NCBI GenBank assembly: GCA_038123275.1
Contig: JAYORG010000005.1
Span: 20,514 to 84,513 of the forward strand
DNA: 64,000 nt
Direction: 5' to 3'
DNA from: CAJQHT01 sp038123275
GTDB lineage: Bacteria; Pseudomonadota; Alphaproteobacteria; Rickettsiales; UBA1997
Shown: one piece after another, positions 53,269 to 61,962 of the stretch
Layout: every line of letters begins with the position of its first letter
Numbering within the stretch: the first letter of the stretch is position 1
Program-made: the position numbers and the translations under genes
Notes under the pieces: generated by a model
What the model was told of the DNA's origin: nothing
Databases searched by the model: none
Seen by the model: only the letters and a program-made list of their open reading frames with translations

Positions 53269-56200
53269 TTATCCTAATATAGTTCCACCACTACCATGTG
53301 CAGTTCCATCGGGACTAGGAGCATAAGGATTTTTTTTTCCTTCAAAACTCTTTTTTGATCCTAAAGGTCTGTTACCTGGCCTTGGACCCATTCCAAGATT
53401 AGGTGCTTTTTCTTCAAATGCTGGCTCATATGACTTATCTACCGGATCTCTTCCTTTTAAAGATGACTTTAAAGCCCCTCTACCTATACCATTAGCAATT
53501 GCATTACTGAGAGTTCCTGCAGCCATGCTAAAGTATTTTTCTACAAAGTCTTTTTCTACAAAGTCTTTTTCTACAAAACCATCCCTATCCCTGCTAGGAG
53601 TAGAAATATTAATATCAATATTAAAAGAGTTAAGCAGCCTAAAATCCATATCACTTAACTGTGATGGATCCTGTTTATCTCTACCACTAAAAATTGTTAC
53701 CGTTGGAATAGAATTACCACCATCAAAGACAATTTCCAAACGGTAATTTATAGGCCTACCATCTGGTCCAAGAGGACGCACATGAAAAACAGATTCACTA
53801 TTTGCTTCTCCAGCATCAAGAATAGAAATATTAATATCAGAGCCTTTCATCGCCATAGATGAACTATTTTTATAACCTTTATTATCATCTCTAACAATAC
53901 ATGGAATATCAGGAAAATCTTTCTTGCTATATGTCTTCCATATCTTATTATAAGACGACTTACTTTTTTTAAGAACTGTTTGACCTTCCTCAATGTTGCT
54001 AGCTAGGTTAAATTCGCTTTTATAAGCTTCTAAATTATCATTTCCTAGTCTTTTTGGTCCAGAGTTTTGAATTATTTGATCCAACCTATCATTGCTACCG
54101 TAAGATCTATTAATAGCAACAATTTGATTTAACCCATCCGGATCTTGCCTTAAAATTACCGTGTCAGTGCTGTGACCTTCCAAATTAACTACGGCATCTC
54201 TGGTTCTAAGATCTCTTGGATCTACCTCAGCGTAACCATCTGTTCCATTTGCATTACGCCCAATTCCAAGACGCGCCCTAGCCTTTGCTGAAGCGCCTCT
54301 ATACTTGCCTGCGCCACCAAAGCCATGAAAACCACCTTTACTATCACCACCAAATCCAGGCCTAAATTCATCAGATTCAGAATCAGACTCAGATCGCCCT
54401 AAACCCATGCCAGAACTAGGTTTTCCAAAATTCTTTCCTCTACTTTTAGAGCTATGTCTAGACTCAAACTCTTCAAAATCACCTACTTTGGATTGCTCTT
54501 TTAATTTAGTATATATCTCATCAAATTTATCAAAGAGACCAGCTTTTTCATTATCTAAAGCTATTTTTATGGCTGCTTTAAAATTAGAAAGTGTTGTTAA
54601 ATCTGGCCTATTTTTTTTAAACAAATCTACACGTTTCTTGAAGTAATTATATACTTTACCTCTGTCGTCGTCTTCAATATCAGATAAACTTTCAGGGTTT
54701 TTTCTTAACATTAAGTCTGCTATCTGATTCATAGCTTGCTGAGCTAAAGCATAGCCATCAGGCAAATTACCAGGTTCAGGTAAAACTTCTAATAATTTAA
54801 CTTTTTTACTCTTTTTACCACCACCTTTACTATCTGCTGTTTTTGCTTTTTTATGTTTTGCTATTACTTCTTTAAAGGTTTTGATATATTTACTTGTCTT
54901 TGCTGTTATTTTTTCTACTTCTTCTTCATCACCATCAACAGCAGCTTTTGCTGCTGCAGCATTTTCCTGTTTTAGTAAGTATTTTTCTATTATTTTATCT
55001 ATTTCTTCAATATCACTTTCTGACAACTTATCATACAGATCACCTATTTCAGAGTATGCTCTTTTTACAACGACTTCATAACTTCCGGCTTTACTATCAA
55101 CTATAGTTTCCTTTAATATGTTGCTTATATAACCATTTATTTCTTTTATCATTTTCCATTGACCAATTGTCAATATTTCACCAAGATCTCCAATTGCTGG
55201 CTCTTCTTTTACAGAAGGGACAGCAGTTTGTAAAACTTTTATTAATCCCGAAAACTCCTTAACACCATATTCAAAAATATATTTACGAAGACTATCAATA
55301 AGTTTATTATTAAATAGCTGAACATCATCATCATCTATATCGCCTAAATCCTTTCCTTTTCCTACCCTATTTTCTATTAATGCTTTATATGCAGCATTTA
55401 TGGCAGCATTATTATCTGTTTCAGGAGTTTTTACACGATCGCTTAAAGCAAGAAATAAGTTGTCATATAAATTATCTACTACCTCTTTTTCCCCCCCCTC
55501 ATCATGTAAACCTTGTACTGCACTTAATTTTTCCTTATATGCCTCACGTGTACCATGCATTAATTCTCTAGAACCACTAAAATTTTCTATTTTTCTTTGC
55601 TCAGCCTCATCTTCAATTTCATCACCACCTTTCGTCATTGCAACCAACTCAGCAAATTCTGCTGCTTCTTGACCAAATTCTTCTTCAAGATCTTCATCCT
55701 CCTCATATTCATCACCACTACTTTCAACTGAAGAATCACTATCTTTACTACTATCACCATCAGTTTCTGTTTCTGTTTCTGTTTCTGTTTCATCAAATTC
55801 AAGATCCCCCAAACCATTTTCTGATTCACTGCCTTCTTTTTCATCATCATCTACTCCGCCACCAGCTTCTTTCTTTTTACTACCAGCTTCTTTCTTTGTA
55901 CCACCAGCTTCAACTTCAGATCCTTCTTCTTTTTCTTTTTTTTCTTTTTCTTCTTCTTCTTCTGAATCTGAATCTGAATCTTCATCTGCCGATACTTTCT
56001 TATTTGATTTTTCATTTTTTGTCTTTACCGTAGCCATTTCTACCTCTGACTTTCCCTCTGGTTTTGATTTCTTTTTACCTTTTGCACGTTTTTTTCTTTG
56101 TGCTAACAACCTATCAAAAGCATTTCCTAGACTCTCTCCATTATTTGCAAACTCTTCTGCCCAATCACCTTCCTTAAGAAATTCAGAAACGGCTGTATTA

Positions 56201-56391
56201 AAAACGGCTGTATTAAAATTTTTAGAATTAACTTTAGCTTTAGCTTTTTTTAATTTTAGATCTTTCTCTAATAAATCTTGCAACGCATCAACTGCCTTTC
56301 CAAATTTTTCTAAATCATCTGCAGCTTTCAATACAACTACTAAGCCTCCAAGTTTACCTCCTAATATTTTTTTATACAGTTCTTTTAACAT
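53269..56391 (-). CDS. Large acidic repeat-rich protein with ILRQD C-terminal domain (1040 residues)
   Basis: I do not recognise a named family. The protein has no signal peptide. Residues about 100-250 are low-complexity Lys/Glu/Ser/Asp (including TETETETE); about 250-700 is helical. From about 760 a folded-looking domain begins with TVILRQDPDGLNQIVAINRS, continues through FPDIPCIVRDDNKG and NISILDAG to LLNSFNIDINIST, and matches the end of the 1339-residue protein. Short in-frame duplications occur (FNTAVFNTAV; FVEKDFVEKDFVEKYF). A G8 run within the gene could slip. Transcription probably comes from a consensus promoter at 56422-56450. It converges with holC. Confidence 0.68.
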   Translation of the reverse strand: MLKELYKKILGGKLGGLVVVLKAADDLEKFGKAVDALQDLLEKDLKLKKAKAKVNSKNFNTAVFNTAVSEFLKEGDWAEEFANNGESLGNAFDRLLAQRKKRAKGKKKSKPEGKSEVEMATVKTKNEKSNKKVSADEDSDSDSEEEEEKEKKEKEEGSEVEAGGTKKEAGSKKKEAGGGVDDDEKEGSESENGLGDLEFDETETETETETDGDSSKDSDSSVESSGDEYEEDEDLEEEFGQEAAEFAELVAMTKGGDEIEDEAEQRKIENFSGSRELMHGTREAYKEKLSAVQGLHDEGGEKEVVDNLYDNLFLALSDRVKTPETDNNAAINAAYKALIENRVGKGKDLGDIDDDDVQLFNNKLIDSLRKYIFEYGVKEFSGLIKVLQTAVPSVKEEPAIGDLGEILTIGQWKMIKEINGYISNILKETIVDSKAGSYEVVVKRAYSEIGDLYDKLSESDIEEIDKIIEKYLLKQENAAAAKAAVDGDEEEVEKITAKTSKYIKTFKEVIAKHKKAKTADSKGGGKKSKKVKLLEVLPEPGNLPDGYALAQQAMNQIADLMLRKNPESLSDIEDDDRGKVYNYFKKRVDLFKKNRPDLTTLSNFKAAIKIALDNEKAGLFDKFDEIYTKLKEQSKVGDFEEFESRHSSKSRGKNFGKPSSGMGLGRSESDSESDEFRPGFGGDSKGGFHGFGGAGKYRGASAKARARLGIGRNANGTDGYAEVDPRDLRTRDAVVNLEGHSTDTVILRQDPDGLNQIVAINRSYGSNDRLDQIIQNSGPKRLGNDNLEAYKSEFNLASNIEEGQTVLKKSKSSYNKIWKTYSKKDFPDIPCIVRDDNKGYKNSSSMAMKGSDINISILDAGEANSESVFHVRPLGPDGRPINYRLEIVFDGGNSIPTVTIFSGRDKQDPSQLSDMDFRLLNSFNIDINISTPSRDRDGFVEKDFVEKDFVEKYFSMAAGTLSNAIANGIGRGALKSSLKGRDPVDKSYEPAFEEKAPNLGMGPRPGNRPLGSKKSFEGKKNPYAPSPDGTAHGSGGTILG
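53531..53575. repeat. 15-bp in-frame tandem repeat
   Basis: The unit AAGTCTTTTTCTACA occurs three times and encodes the repeated FVEKD near the C-terminus of the 1040-residue protein. The period is a multiple of three, so copy changes keep the frame. Confidence 0.8.
55493..55500. repeat. C8/G8 homopolymer in the coding region
   Basis: Eight consecutive C (G on the coding strand) lie at about 55491-55498 inside the 1040-residue gene, within the codons for DEGGEKEV. Such a run is striking at this low GC. The frame is open as sequenced. Confidence 0.8.
55763..55793. repeat. Hexanucleotide tandem repeat encoding Thr-Glu
   Basis: TTTCTG repeats about five times (coding strand CAGAAA), giving TETETETETD in the acidic region of the 1040-residue protein. 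Changes in copy number would preserve the frame. Confidence 0.8.
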
Positions 56392-56421
56392 TTTTTATCT
56401 AATTTTTAATATTGTTGTTCT

Positions 56422-56450
56422 ATTATACCCGGTTACAAGACCCTTGTCAA
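56422..56450 (-). promoter_or_regulatory. Perfect-consensus sigma70 promoter of the 1040-residue gene
   Basis: On the minus strand TTGACA is followed by exactly 17 bases and TATAAT. The -10 lies about 30 bases before the start codon at 56391, giving a 5' leader of roughly 24 bases. The -35 region also lies in a short palindrome (ACCCTTGACAAGGGT). Confidence 0.85.
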
Positions 56451-56477
56451 GGGTTTGCTTGATTGTTGTGCCTTAAT

Positions 56478-56948
56478 TTATGTTTTAATTTCGAATATGG
56501 CATCAATTTCAACTGGCACATTAAATGGTAAAGAGCCGGCGCCCATAGCAAACCTGGCATGCTTACCCTTTTCTTCAAAAATTTTAACCATTAAATCTGA
56601 TGCACCATTGCCAATTTTGGGATGATCGGCAAAATCATCAATAGCATTGATAAAAATGCCTAATTTAACACATTTAACAACATTGTCCAAATTACCGTTG
56701 CAAGCATCTTTAACAATAGCAATTAAATTTAAAGCACATATTTGAGCTGCTTTTTGAGCATCTTGTACATTAACCTCTTTTCCAACCTTACCATTAAAAG
56801 CAATTTTACCATCTACAATGGGCAATTGTCCCGAAATAAAAATTTGATTACCAGACTTAACATAAGGCAAATAATTAGCAGCCGGAGCTGAAAATTGTGG
56901 AATTTCAATACCTAATTTTTGCAATCTTTCTTCAACAACGTTTGTCAT
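56478..56948 (-). CDS. RidA/YjgF-family protein
   Basis: RidA proteins hydrolyse reactive enamine/imine intermediates from pyridoxal-phosphate enzymes. I use the ATG at 56948 (MTNVVEERLQKLGI), giving 156 residues. A longer frame opens at 57029, but its first 27 residues (MQYQRKNLTAKKNYDI...) do not resemble the family. The motifs AAANYLPYVKSGNQIFISGQLP near residue 23 and VKCVKLGIFINAIDDFADHP near residue 95 are present. GAGSLPFNVPVEIDAIFEI at the end is that of the longer RidA subgroup seen in alphaproteobacteria. thrC and cysK are PLP enzymes in this window. Confidence 0.9.
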   Translation of the reverse strand: MTNVVEERLQKLGIEIPQFSAPAANYLPYVKSGNQIFISGQLPIVDGKIAFNGKVGKEVNVQDAQKAAQICALNLIAIVKDACNGNLDNVVKCVKLGIFINAIDDFADHPKIGNGASDLMVKIFEEKGKHARFAMGAGSLPFNVPVEIDAIFEIKT

Positions 56949-57067
56949 GAATTTATAGTTAAAATTAATAGATCGATCCATTATATCATAATTCTTCTTT
57001 GCTGTCAAATTCTTTCTTTGATATTGCAATTTTATGTTAATATTTGAGTAATGTTTTTCTACTAACT

Positions 57068-57235
57068 GTTATCCTTCAAGGGTACATCTTTGATGTCTTA
57101 GAGTTATTTGGGTGTTGGATCTCACGTCACGAGTGGAGGGGTTAATATTAGCTAACGTTCCCTTGGGTGAGGTACTTCACATAAGAGCAACTAATACACC
57201 TTACGGTGCATAAGTTGCTCTAAGTTCAGCATGAC
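57068..57235. repeat. Palindromic repeat unit (slightly shortened)
   Basis: It starts GTTATCCTTCAAGGG with the left hairpin partly deleted (ACATC-TTT-GATGT remains) and ends TTCAGCATGAC. The right hairpin is AGAGCAACTAATACACC-TTA-CGGTGCATAAGTTGCTCT. First of three units in the 764-bp gap between the RidA gene and the 1339-residue gene. Confidence 0.8.
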
Positions 57236-57297
57236 AGGTAATTCTAAATTCTTCGATGACCATACTATAAGACTGACACAGGCTAATTCTAAAACGT

Positions 57298-57473
57298 GTC
57301 ATCCTGAAGGGTAGTAACTCTTGGACATCTTTGATGTCTTAGAGTTACTTGACGAAGGATCTCACACAAAAGGATGGAGGAGTTAATATTAGCTAACGTT
57401 TTGTTGGATGAGATCCTATCACATAAGACTGACTAAGACCTAAAGGCCTAAGTCACTCTAAGTTCAGGATGAC
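57298..57473. repeat. Full palindromic repeat unit
   Basis: Ends GTCATCCTGAA and TTCAGGATGAC, length 176 bp. Left hairpin GTAACTCTTGGACATC-TTT-GATGTCTTAGAGTTAC, and right hairpin GACTGACTAAGACCT-AAAGG-CCTAAGTCACTC. The right half is almost identical in the next copy. Confidence 0.85.
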
Positions 57474-57511
57474 AGATGACTTTATGTTCTTTGATAAACA
57501 TACTACCAACT

Positions 57512-57689
57512 GTCATCGAAGAGTCTAGAATATCTTAGTTATCTTTGATAACTTAGAAATTCTTGTATGAAGGATCTCACGCAAAAGGATGGAGGAGATA
57601 ATATTAGCTGACGTTTTGTTGGATGAGATCCTATCACATAAGACTGACTAAGACCTAAAGGCCTAAGTCACTCTAAGTTCAGGATGACA
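57512..57689. repeat. Full palindromic repeat unit
   Basis: It starts GTCATCGAAGAGTCTAGAATATC and ends TTCAGGATGAC, 178 bp. The left hairpin (AGAATATCTTAGTTATC-TTT-GATAACTTAGAAATTCT) is that of the copy at 52489, but the right half is that of 57298. Copies therefore mix left and right halves. 57690-57793 holds only degenerate repeat pieces. Confidence 0.85.
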
Positions 57690-57793
57690 GATGACTTTAT
57701 GTTCTTTGATAACAGGTAGGTTAAGTTCTTCCATGACAAGTAACTTTGAGTTCTTTGATGATAGATAACAGATAAATTGGATTATGGGTGATT

Positions 57794-60700
57794 CTAGGAT
57801 CTCCCACCTTCAGCTATTTTATCGAAACTGCCAGTATGTATAGTTGCTGATTCTAGAGATGGGCTGGGGGCTGAAGTTGGTATTAGTCTTGACTTACCAC
57901 CACGAGATATACATTTAGCAATACGAAGTTCATCAAATCTTAATCTAGAAGGTTTGCAGTGAAATTTACTAGAAAAAACATCCTTCTCCTTATCATGAGT
58001 AACAACAGCCATCTTTATATCAAAATTATCAAGTATCTCTTTATGCTCTTCAGCTATATCTTCATAAGAAACTATATCACCATCATCATCAATAGCATTT
58101 ATACATAACTTACCATCATAACAAGATATCTGCATCTTGTAAGGAAACTTCACCAACTCATCCCAAGTTGGCCTAAACCTAATATCCACATCCGTAATCT
58201 TATCACTTGAACCATGTAAAGATATCTTTATTAAACCTTTCTTAAATGAAACATTATGAGCACCTTGTAAAACACCATCTTTATCCCTAACATCTGGCAA
58301 CTGAGGAAAAACATCAGGTACAGCATCTATCAAATCGCTAGAAGACCACATAGGACAATAATGAGAATTAACTTTTGGAATCACCTTAACCGACTGTACC
58401 TCATTATTTACACCAAAATAATCTTGTAATTCCTTATGTTGCTTCTTATTAAGAGAAACTATCTTACCAGACTTATCCGACGCAAAATTATCGTCAAATG
58501 AATCAATAGTTACCAAATTTACACCACTATCATCTTGCCTCAAAATCATTGGATCTCTTTTGCGTTTAAACTTAACCAAAAAATCTTTCGTCTTAGCCAG
58601 ATCAGACACTGAAGATTTTGACTTAAATAAACCACCTAATTTTGAAAATGAAGATAATTCACCTTCTGAAACTGAATCAGCACTTGAACCTAAACCATCA
58701 TCTGAGTCTAAAGACTCTTCTGAATCATTACTTAAACCTAAATCTTCATCTGAGTCTATAGACTCTTCTGAATCATCACCTGCACCTAAACCTTCACCTT
58801 CATACTCGCTGTCATCTAATAATGTTTTTGCTTTTTCCTTTCTAAGTTTTTCTTTTTCTTTTGCTTTTGCTTTTTTGCGTTTTGCTATTTCTTTGTCCCT
58901 TTTAGGTTTTGCTTTTGCTTTTTCCTTTTTAAGTAATAAGGAGTCATCATCTCCTTCAGAGGATGACAAAGAAGAAGATGGAGGTGTGCTACCTAACGCA
59001 CCACCTGTTAAAGCAGAAGATGAAAGTAAAGATGCACTTGGTAACACACCTACCGATGGTGTTTTTCCCTTTTTCTTTGTTGTCTTTGTTTTCTTCTTTT
59101 TTCTCCTTACATCTGAACTAGGAGTTCTAAATTCACTTAGAGACATCGCTCCAGGAGAAGAGCTGCTATGTGTGTTTTTTGATTTTCCTTTTTTGCTTTT
59201 TTGTTCTTCTTCTTTTATTTGCTCTACCTTTTTGTTAAAGGCTTCCATCAACTTATCAACTGCTGCTGCTATTGTTTTAGAAAATTCTGCTATGGCTATT
59301 ACCTGGGTGCCTAGTTTTTGTAATTTTCTAGAATCAAATCTTGCTGATGATATATCTGTTAATAACGATTCTACACTACTATTAACAAAATTTACATAAA
59401 AATCAGAATCATAACCCTCTCCAACCCCTACCATTACCTCCATAACATCCCCTATCTTTTTGCTTAAAAGCTCTTTTTTATGTTTTAATGCACCGTGAAG
59501 ATCTTTATAAATAGATTGTAATTGTTGTTTTTGAGATGTTTCAAAACCTAATGCTAAGCTTGGCACATGACCTATTCTAATGAGACGATTATATTTATTT
59601 AATTGCTCATTAATTTTACGTGCTATTTTGATAATTTCTCCATTTGCCCTATCTAAATCTTCGATAGAAATATCACCTCCAGGCAAAGGATCATCTGATA
59701 AACCAACACCGGGCATAACACTATCAAGATCAAAATTTGCTAAATCTTCTAAAGTTAAAGCTAATGGAGGATCATCTGGCAAAAGGGGTGTAAATGAAGG
59801 TGCTTTTTTGCTAACTCCTGATCCTGAATGTTTGCTATCCTCATGATCACCTAACAACCCTTCTAGAGTTGAAGGCTCACTAACAGTTAATAAAGGCATA
59901 GATTCATACAATGCAGGTCGTAATGTACTTTTAGGACTTCTTTGAGCATCTGCATTAGAAGCACCACCTACTTCATCAAACCTAGGAGATAAATCCTTTG
60001 TTACAGATGAGGAAGGCACTCCATGACCATCATCTAATGATAAAGATGGAGGAACCCAAGATACTACTCCATCAGCATTTTTATGTTCCTCTAAAGTTAA
60101 TGTTTTTGGATAGAATATTGCATGTACGCTCTTCTTCTTTTTAGATGCATCTTCCTTCTTTGCTCCCACAATAACTCTAGTAGGTTTAGATAAAAAAGAG
60201 CTGCTATCTCTTTGCTTCTTTAAAAATTCCTCTCCTCTTTGTCGCAACAAATTAATAGCCTCATCATAGTTTTCTCCTTCGTAAATAAACATATCATTTA
60301 GCTCTTGAACAAAGTTTTCTTTTACTGTCATCACAAAAGTGTCTATTTCTTGATCAGTAACTCTTTTAAACAATTCATTATACCTATTTAATTTAACCAA
60401 ACTGTTCTGAAATTGTGATAATAAATTACCAGTATAATCTCTACCTGCAGCCAAACGTCCCAATTGATTTCTTTCTATGCAATATTTTATTTGATTTTTT
60501 TCTAGACGTAAACTGGATATTTGTCTTGCAATATCTCCTATATTATCTAACGAATGATCTAACCCTTCTTGAAACTGAGTACTATATTCAACATTAAAGC
60601 TTAAATTATTAATAAGATTATTTAACTTAGCGAGTTTTTGCTTTTGTTTTTTTGTAACCTTTTTGTTCCTTTTTTTTGGCACAACTAATCCTACAGAATC

Positions 60701-61813
60701 TGATACCACATCCTTTAACATAGCAATCATTTCAAGCCTAACAGCCATTTCATTTGAAGCATCAACAATACAGGATATTTCTTCTCTAAGATCAGGGCTG
60801 TTAAAATAACTATTCCCCACTTTTTTCTTCATCTTAAGAACTTCTAATTTTATATCTTTTAGACTAGATTTAATAGTCCCAACTTCATTGTTCAAAACAG
60901 CAATAATATCTGTAATACTATCTTGAGATTTTATTTCTTTCAATGTGTTCCTAGTATATGAATCATGTCCTAGCTCTGACACTGCTTGATTCAATTTTAG
61001 ACTTACCAACTGCAATAAAAAACTTTTTGCATTATTCATATTACCATCACTAAAAGCCTTTCTAGCTTTTGCTATTATGCTTCCCACACCAATTGCAGGA
61101 ACAGAAGATGGCCTTGTCATTCTTCTTATTGTTTCTCGACTACTTGGTCTGGTTTTATGTTCAAACAATGCTAATGGCGATGGTGTACGTGGCTTATTAA
61201 TTGGATAATTTGTTCTACCTGACCTTGTACTTGGACTTGGAGGTGTGGCTAAAAAAGATCTAGGCTTAGGTGGGTATGAAAATGGAGGAAACTCATTTAA
61301 ATCATCAGGAAAAACCATCGCTTTTTGAGATGATGATTTATGTCCTGAAGTTCTTTTAGACGCTGCAGTTCTTGGTCTAGATAATGATTTTCTCCCTGAT
61401 AACACCCTTCTTGAAGTATGAACTGTTACTGGCCTTTGACGTGTTAATGACGCAGCATAAGGGCTACTACTTAAAGCTGATGCTACAACATGAGGGGCAA
61501 CTTTTTTAGATTTATGTTTTTTTCTTTTTTTACCTCCCTTACCTTTTGCTTTTTTATAGGCTAATGCTTTTTTATGTAGCTTACTGTATGTTTCAGGGCT
61601 ATCATCTCCCTCATCCCAAGCAAAACCAGATGGCCTAATATCACTAGTTACTCTAGAACTACTAGCTACCCTTCCAAAAGGTCTGCTGTTTCTCTTACTT
61701 TTTTCATATTCTAATTCTCTTTCATGCCTTGCAACATAGCTATCAGGATGAATAGAACTTCTTCCACCTCTACGCTTCTTCTTTTTAGATTTCCCAGATC
61801 CTCTACTAAACAT
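57794..61813 (-). CDS. Large basic/low-complexity protein with ILRQD C-terminal domain (1339 residues)
   Basis: I do not recognise a named family. There is no signal peptide. The N-terminus is extremely basic (SGKSKKKKRRGGRSS near residue 6, KGKGGKKRKKHKSKK near residue 92), followed by Ser/Pro/Arg-rich sequence to about residue 240. Mainly helical regions span about 245-560 and 690-890. A Lys-rich block (KAKPKRDKEIAKRKKAKAKE near residue 965) and Ser/Asp/Glu acidic repeats (DSEESIDSDEDLGLSNDSEE) then follow. From about residue 1110 comes the domain PMILRQDDSGVNLVTIDSF ... FPQLPDVRDKDG ... ILDNFDIKMAVVT, related to the end of the 1040-residue protein. Nuclear-localisation-like runs suggest a host-directed effector, which is inference. 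An ABC exporter gene is divergent from it. Confidence 0.68.
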   Translation of the reverse strand: MFSRGSGKSKKKKRRGGRSSIHPDSYVARHERELEYEKSKRNSRPFGRVASSSRVTSDIRPSGFAWDEGDDSPETYSKLHKKALAYKKAKGKGGKKRKKHKSKKVAPHVVASALSSSPYAASLTRQRPVTVHTSRRVLSGRKSLSRPRTAASKRTSGHKSSSQKAMVFPDDLNEFPPFSYPPKPRSFLATPPSPSTRSGRTNYPINKPRTPSPLALFEHKTRPSSRETIRRMTRPSSVPAIGVGSIIAKARKAFSDGNMNNAKSFLLQLVSLKLNQAVSELGHDSYTRNTLKEIKSQDSITDIIAVLNNEVGTIKSSLKDIKLEVLKMKKKVGNSYFNSPDLREEISCIVDASNEMAVRLEMIAMLKDVVSDSVGLVVPKKRNKKVTKKQKQKLAKLNNLINNLSFNVEYSTQFQEGLDHSLDNIGDIARQISSLRLEKNQIKYCIERNQLGRLAAGRDYTGNLLSQFQNSLVKLNRYNELFKRVTDQEIDTFVMTVKENFVQELNDMFIYEGENYDEAINLLRQRGEEFLKKQRDSSSFLSKPTRVIVGAKKEDASKKKKSVHAIFYPKTLTLEEHKNADGVVSWVPPSLSLDDGHGVPSSSVTKDLSPRFDEVGGASNADAQRSPKSTLRPALYESMPLLTVSEPSTLEGLLGDHEDSKHSGSGVSKKAPSFTPLLPDDPPLALTLEDLANFDLDSVMPGVGLSDDPLPGGDISIEDLDRANGEIIKIARKINEQLNKYNRLIRIGHVPSLALGFETSQKQQLQSIYKDLHGALKHKKELLSKKIGDVMEVMVGVGEGYDSDFYVNFVNSSVESLLTDISSARFDSRKLQKLGTQVIAIAEFSKTIAAAVDKLMEAFNKKVEQIKEEEQKSKKGKSKNTHSSSSPGAMSLSEFRTPSSDVRRKKKKTKTTKKKGKTPSVGVLPSASLLSSSALTGGALGSTPPSSSLSSSEGDDDSLLLKKEKAKAKPKRDKEIAKRKKAKAKEKEKLRKEKAKTLLDDSEYEGEGLGAGDDSEESIDSDEDLGLSNDSEESLDSDDGLGSSADSVSEGELSSFSKLGGLFKSKSSVSDLAKTKDFLVKFKRKRDPMILRQDDSGVNLVTIDSFDDNFASDKSGKIVSLNKKQHKELQDYFGVNNEVQSVKVIPKVNSHYCPMWSSSDLIDAVPDVFPQLPDVRDKDGVLQGAHNVSFKKGLIKISLHGSSDKITDVDIRFRPTWDELVKFPYKMQISCYDGKLCINAIDDDGDIVSYEDIAEEHKEILDNFDIKMAVVTHDKEKDVFSSKFHCKPSRLRFDELRIAKCISRGGKSRLIPTSAPSPSLESATIHTGSFDKIAEGGRS

Positions 61814-61885
61814 TTAGGCGAAATGTTATTGATTCATTACAAGTTGTAAGCATATTTAACATATTTTATTTAAAAAATATTTCAA

Positions 61886-61911
61886 AATGTTTATTTTCTA
61901 AAATAAACATT
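61886..61911. promoter_or_regulatory. Perfect 12-bp palindrome between divergent genes
   Basis: AATGTTTATTTT and AAAATAAACATT are exact complements around a 2-base centre. It lies 73 bp from the start of the 1339-residue gene and 52 bp from the ABC exporter start. That is a suitable place for an operator acting on both, although a plain hairpin is possible. Confidence 0.5.
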
Positions 61912-61962
61912 AGATCTTTTATAATTGCTAAATATACTAGATTATAAACCTTAAAATATACC

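Noticed and set aside
54881..56033. Several long plus-strand open frames opposite the 1040-residue gene
   Set aside because: They are antisense shadows of repetitive Glu/Ser/Lys codons, giving Leu/His/Ser-rich translations with no domain, no promoter, and no ribosome site.
57003..57029. Extended N-terminus for the RidA-family protein starting at 57029
   Set aside because: The extra 27 residues do not match the family, and the internal ATG at 56948 gives the usual length and start MTNVVEERL.
58560..59399. A 279-codon plus-strand frame opposite the 1339-residue gene
   Set aside because: It mirrors the low-complexity Lys/Glu/Ser region and encodes runs of Phe and Ser. The minus-strand gene has coherent homology to the 1040-residue protein, so the antisense frame is incidental.
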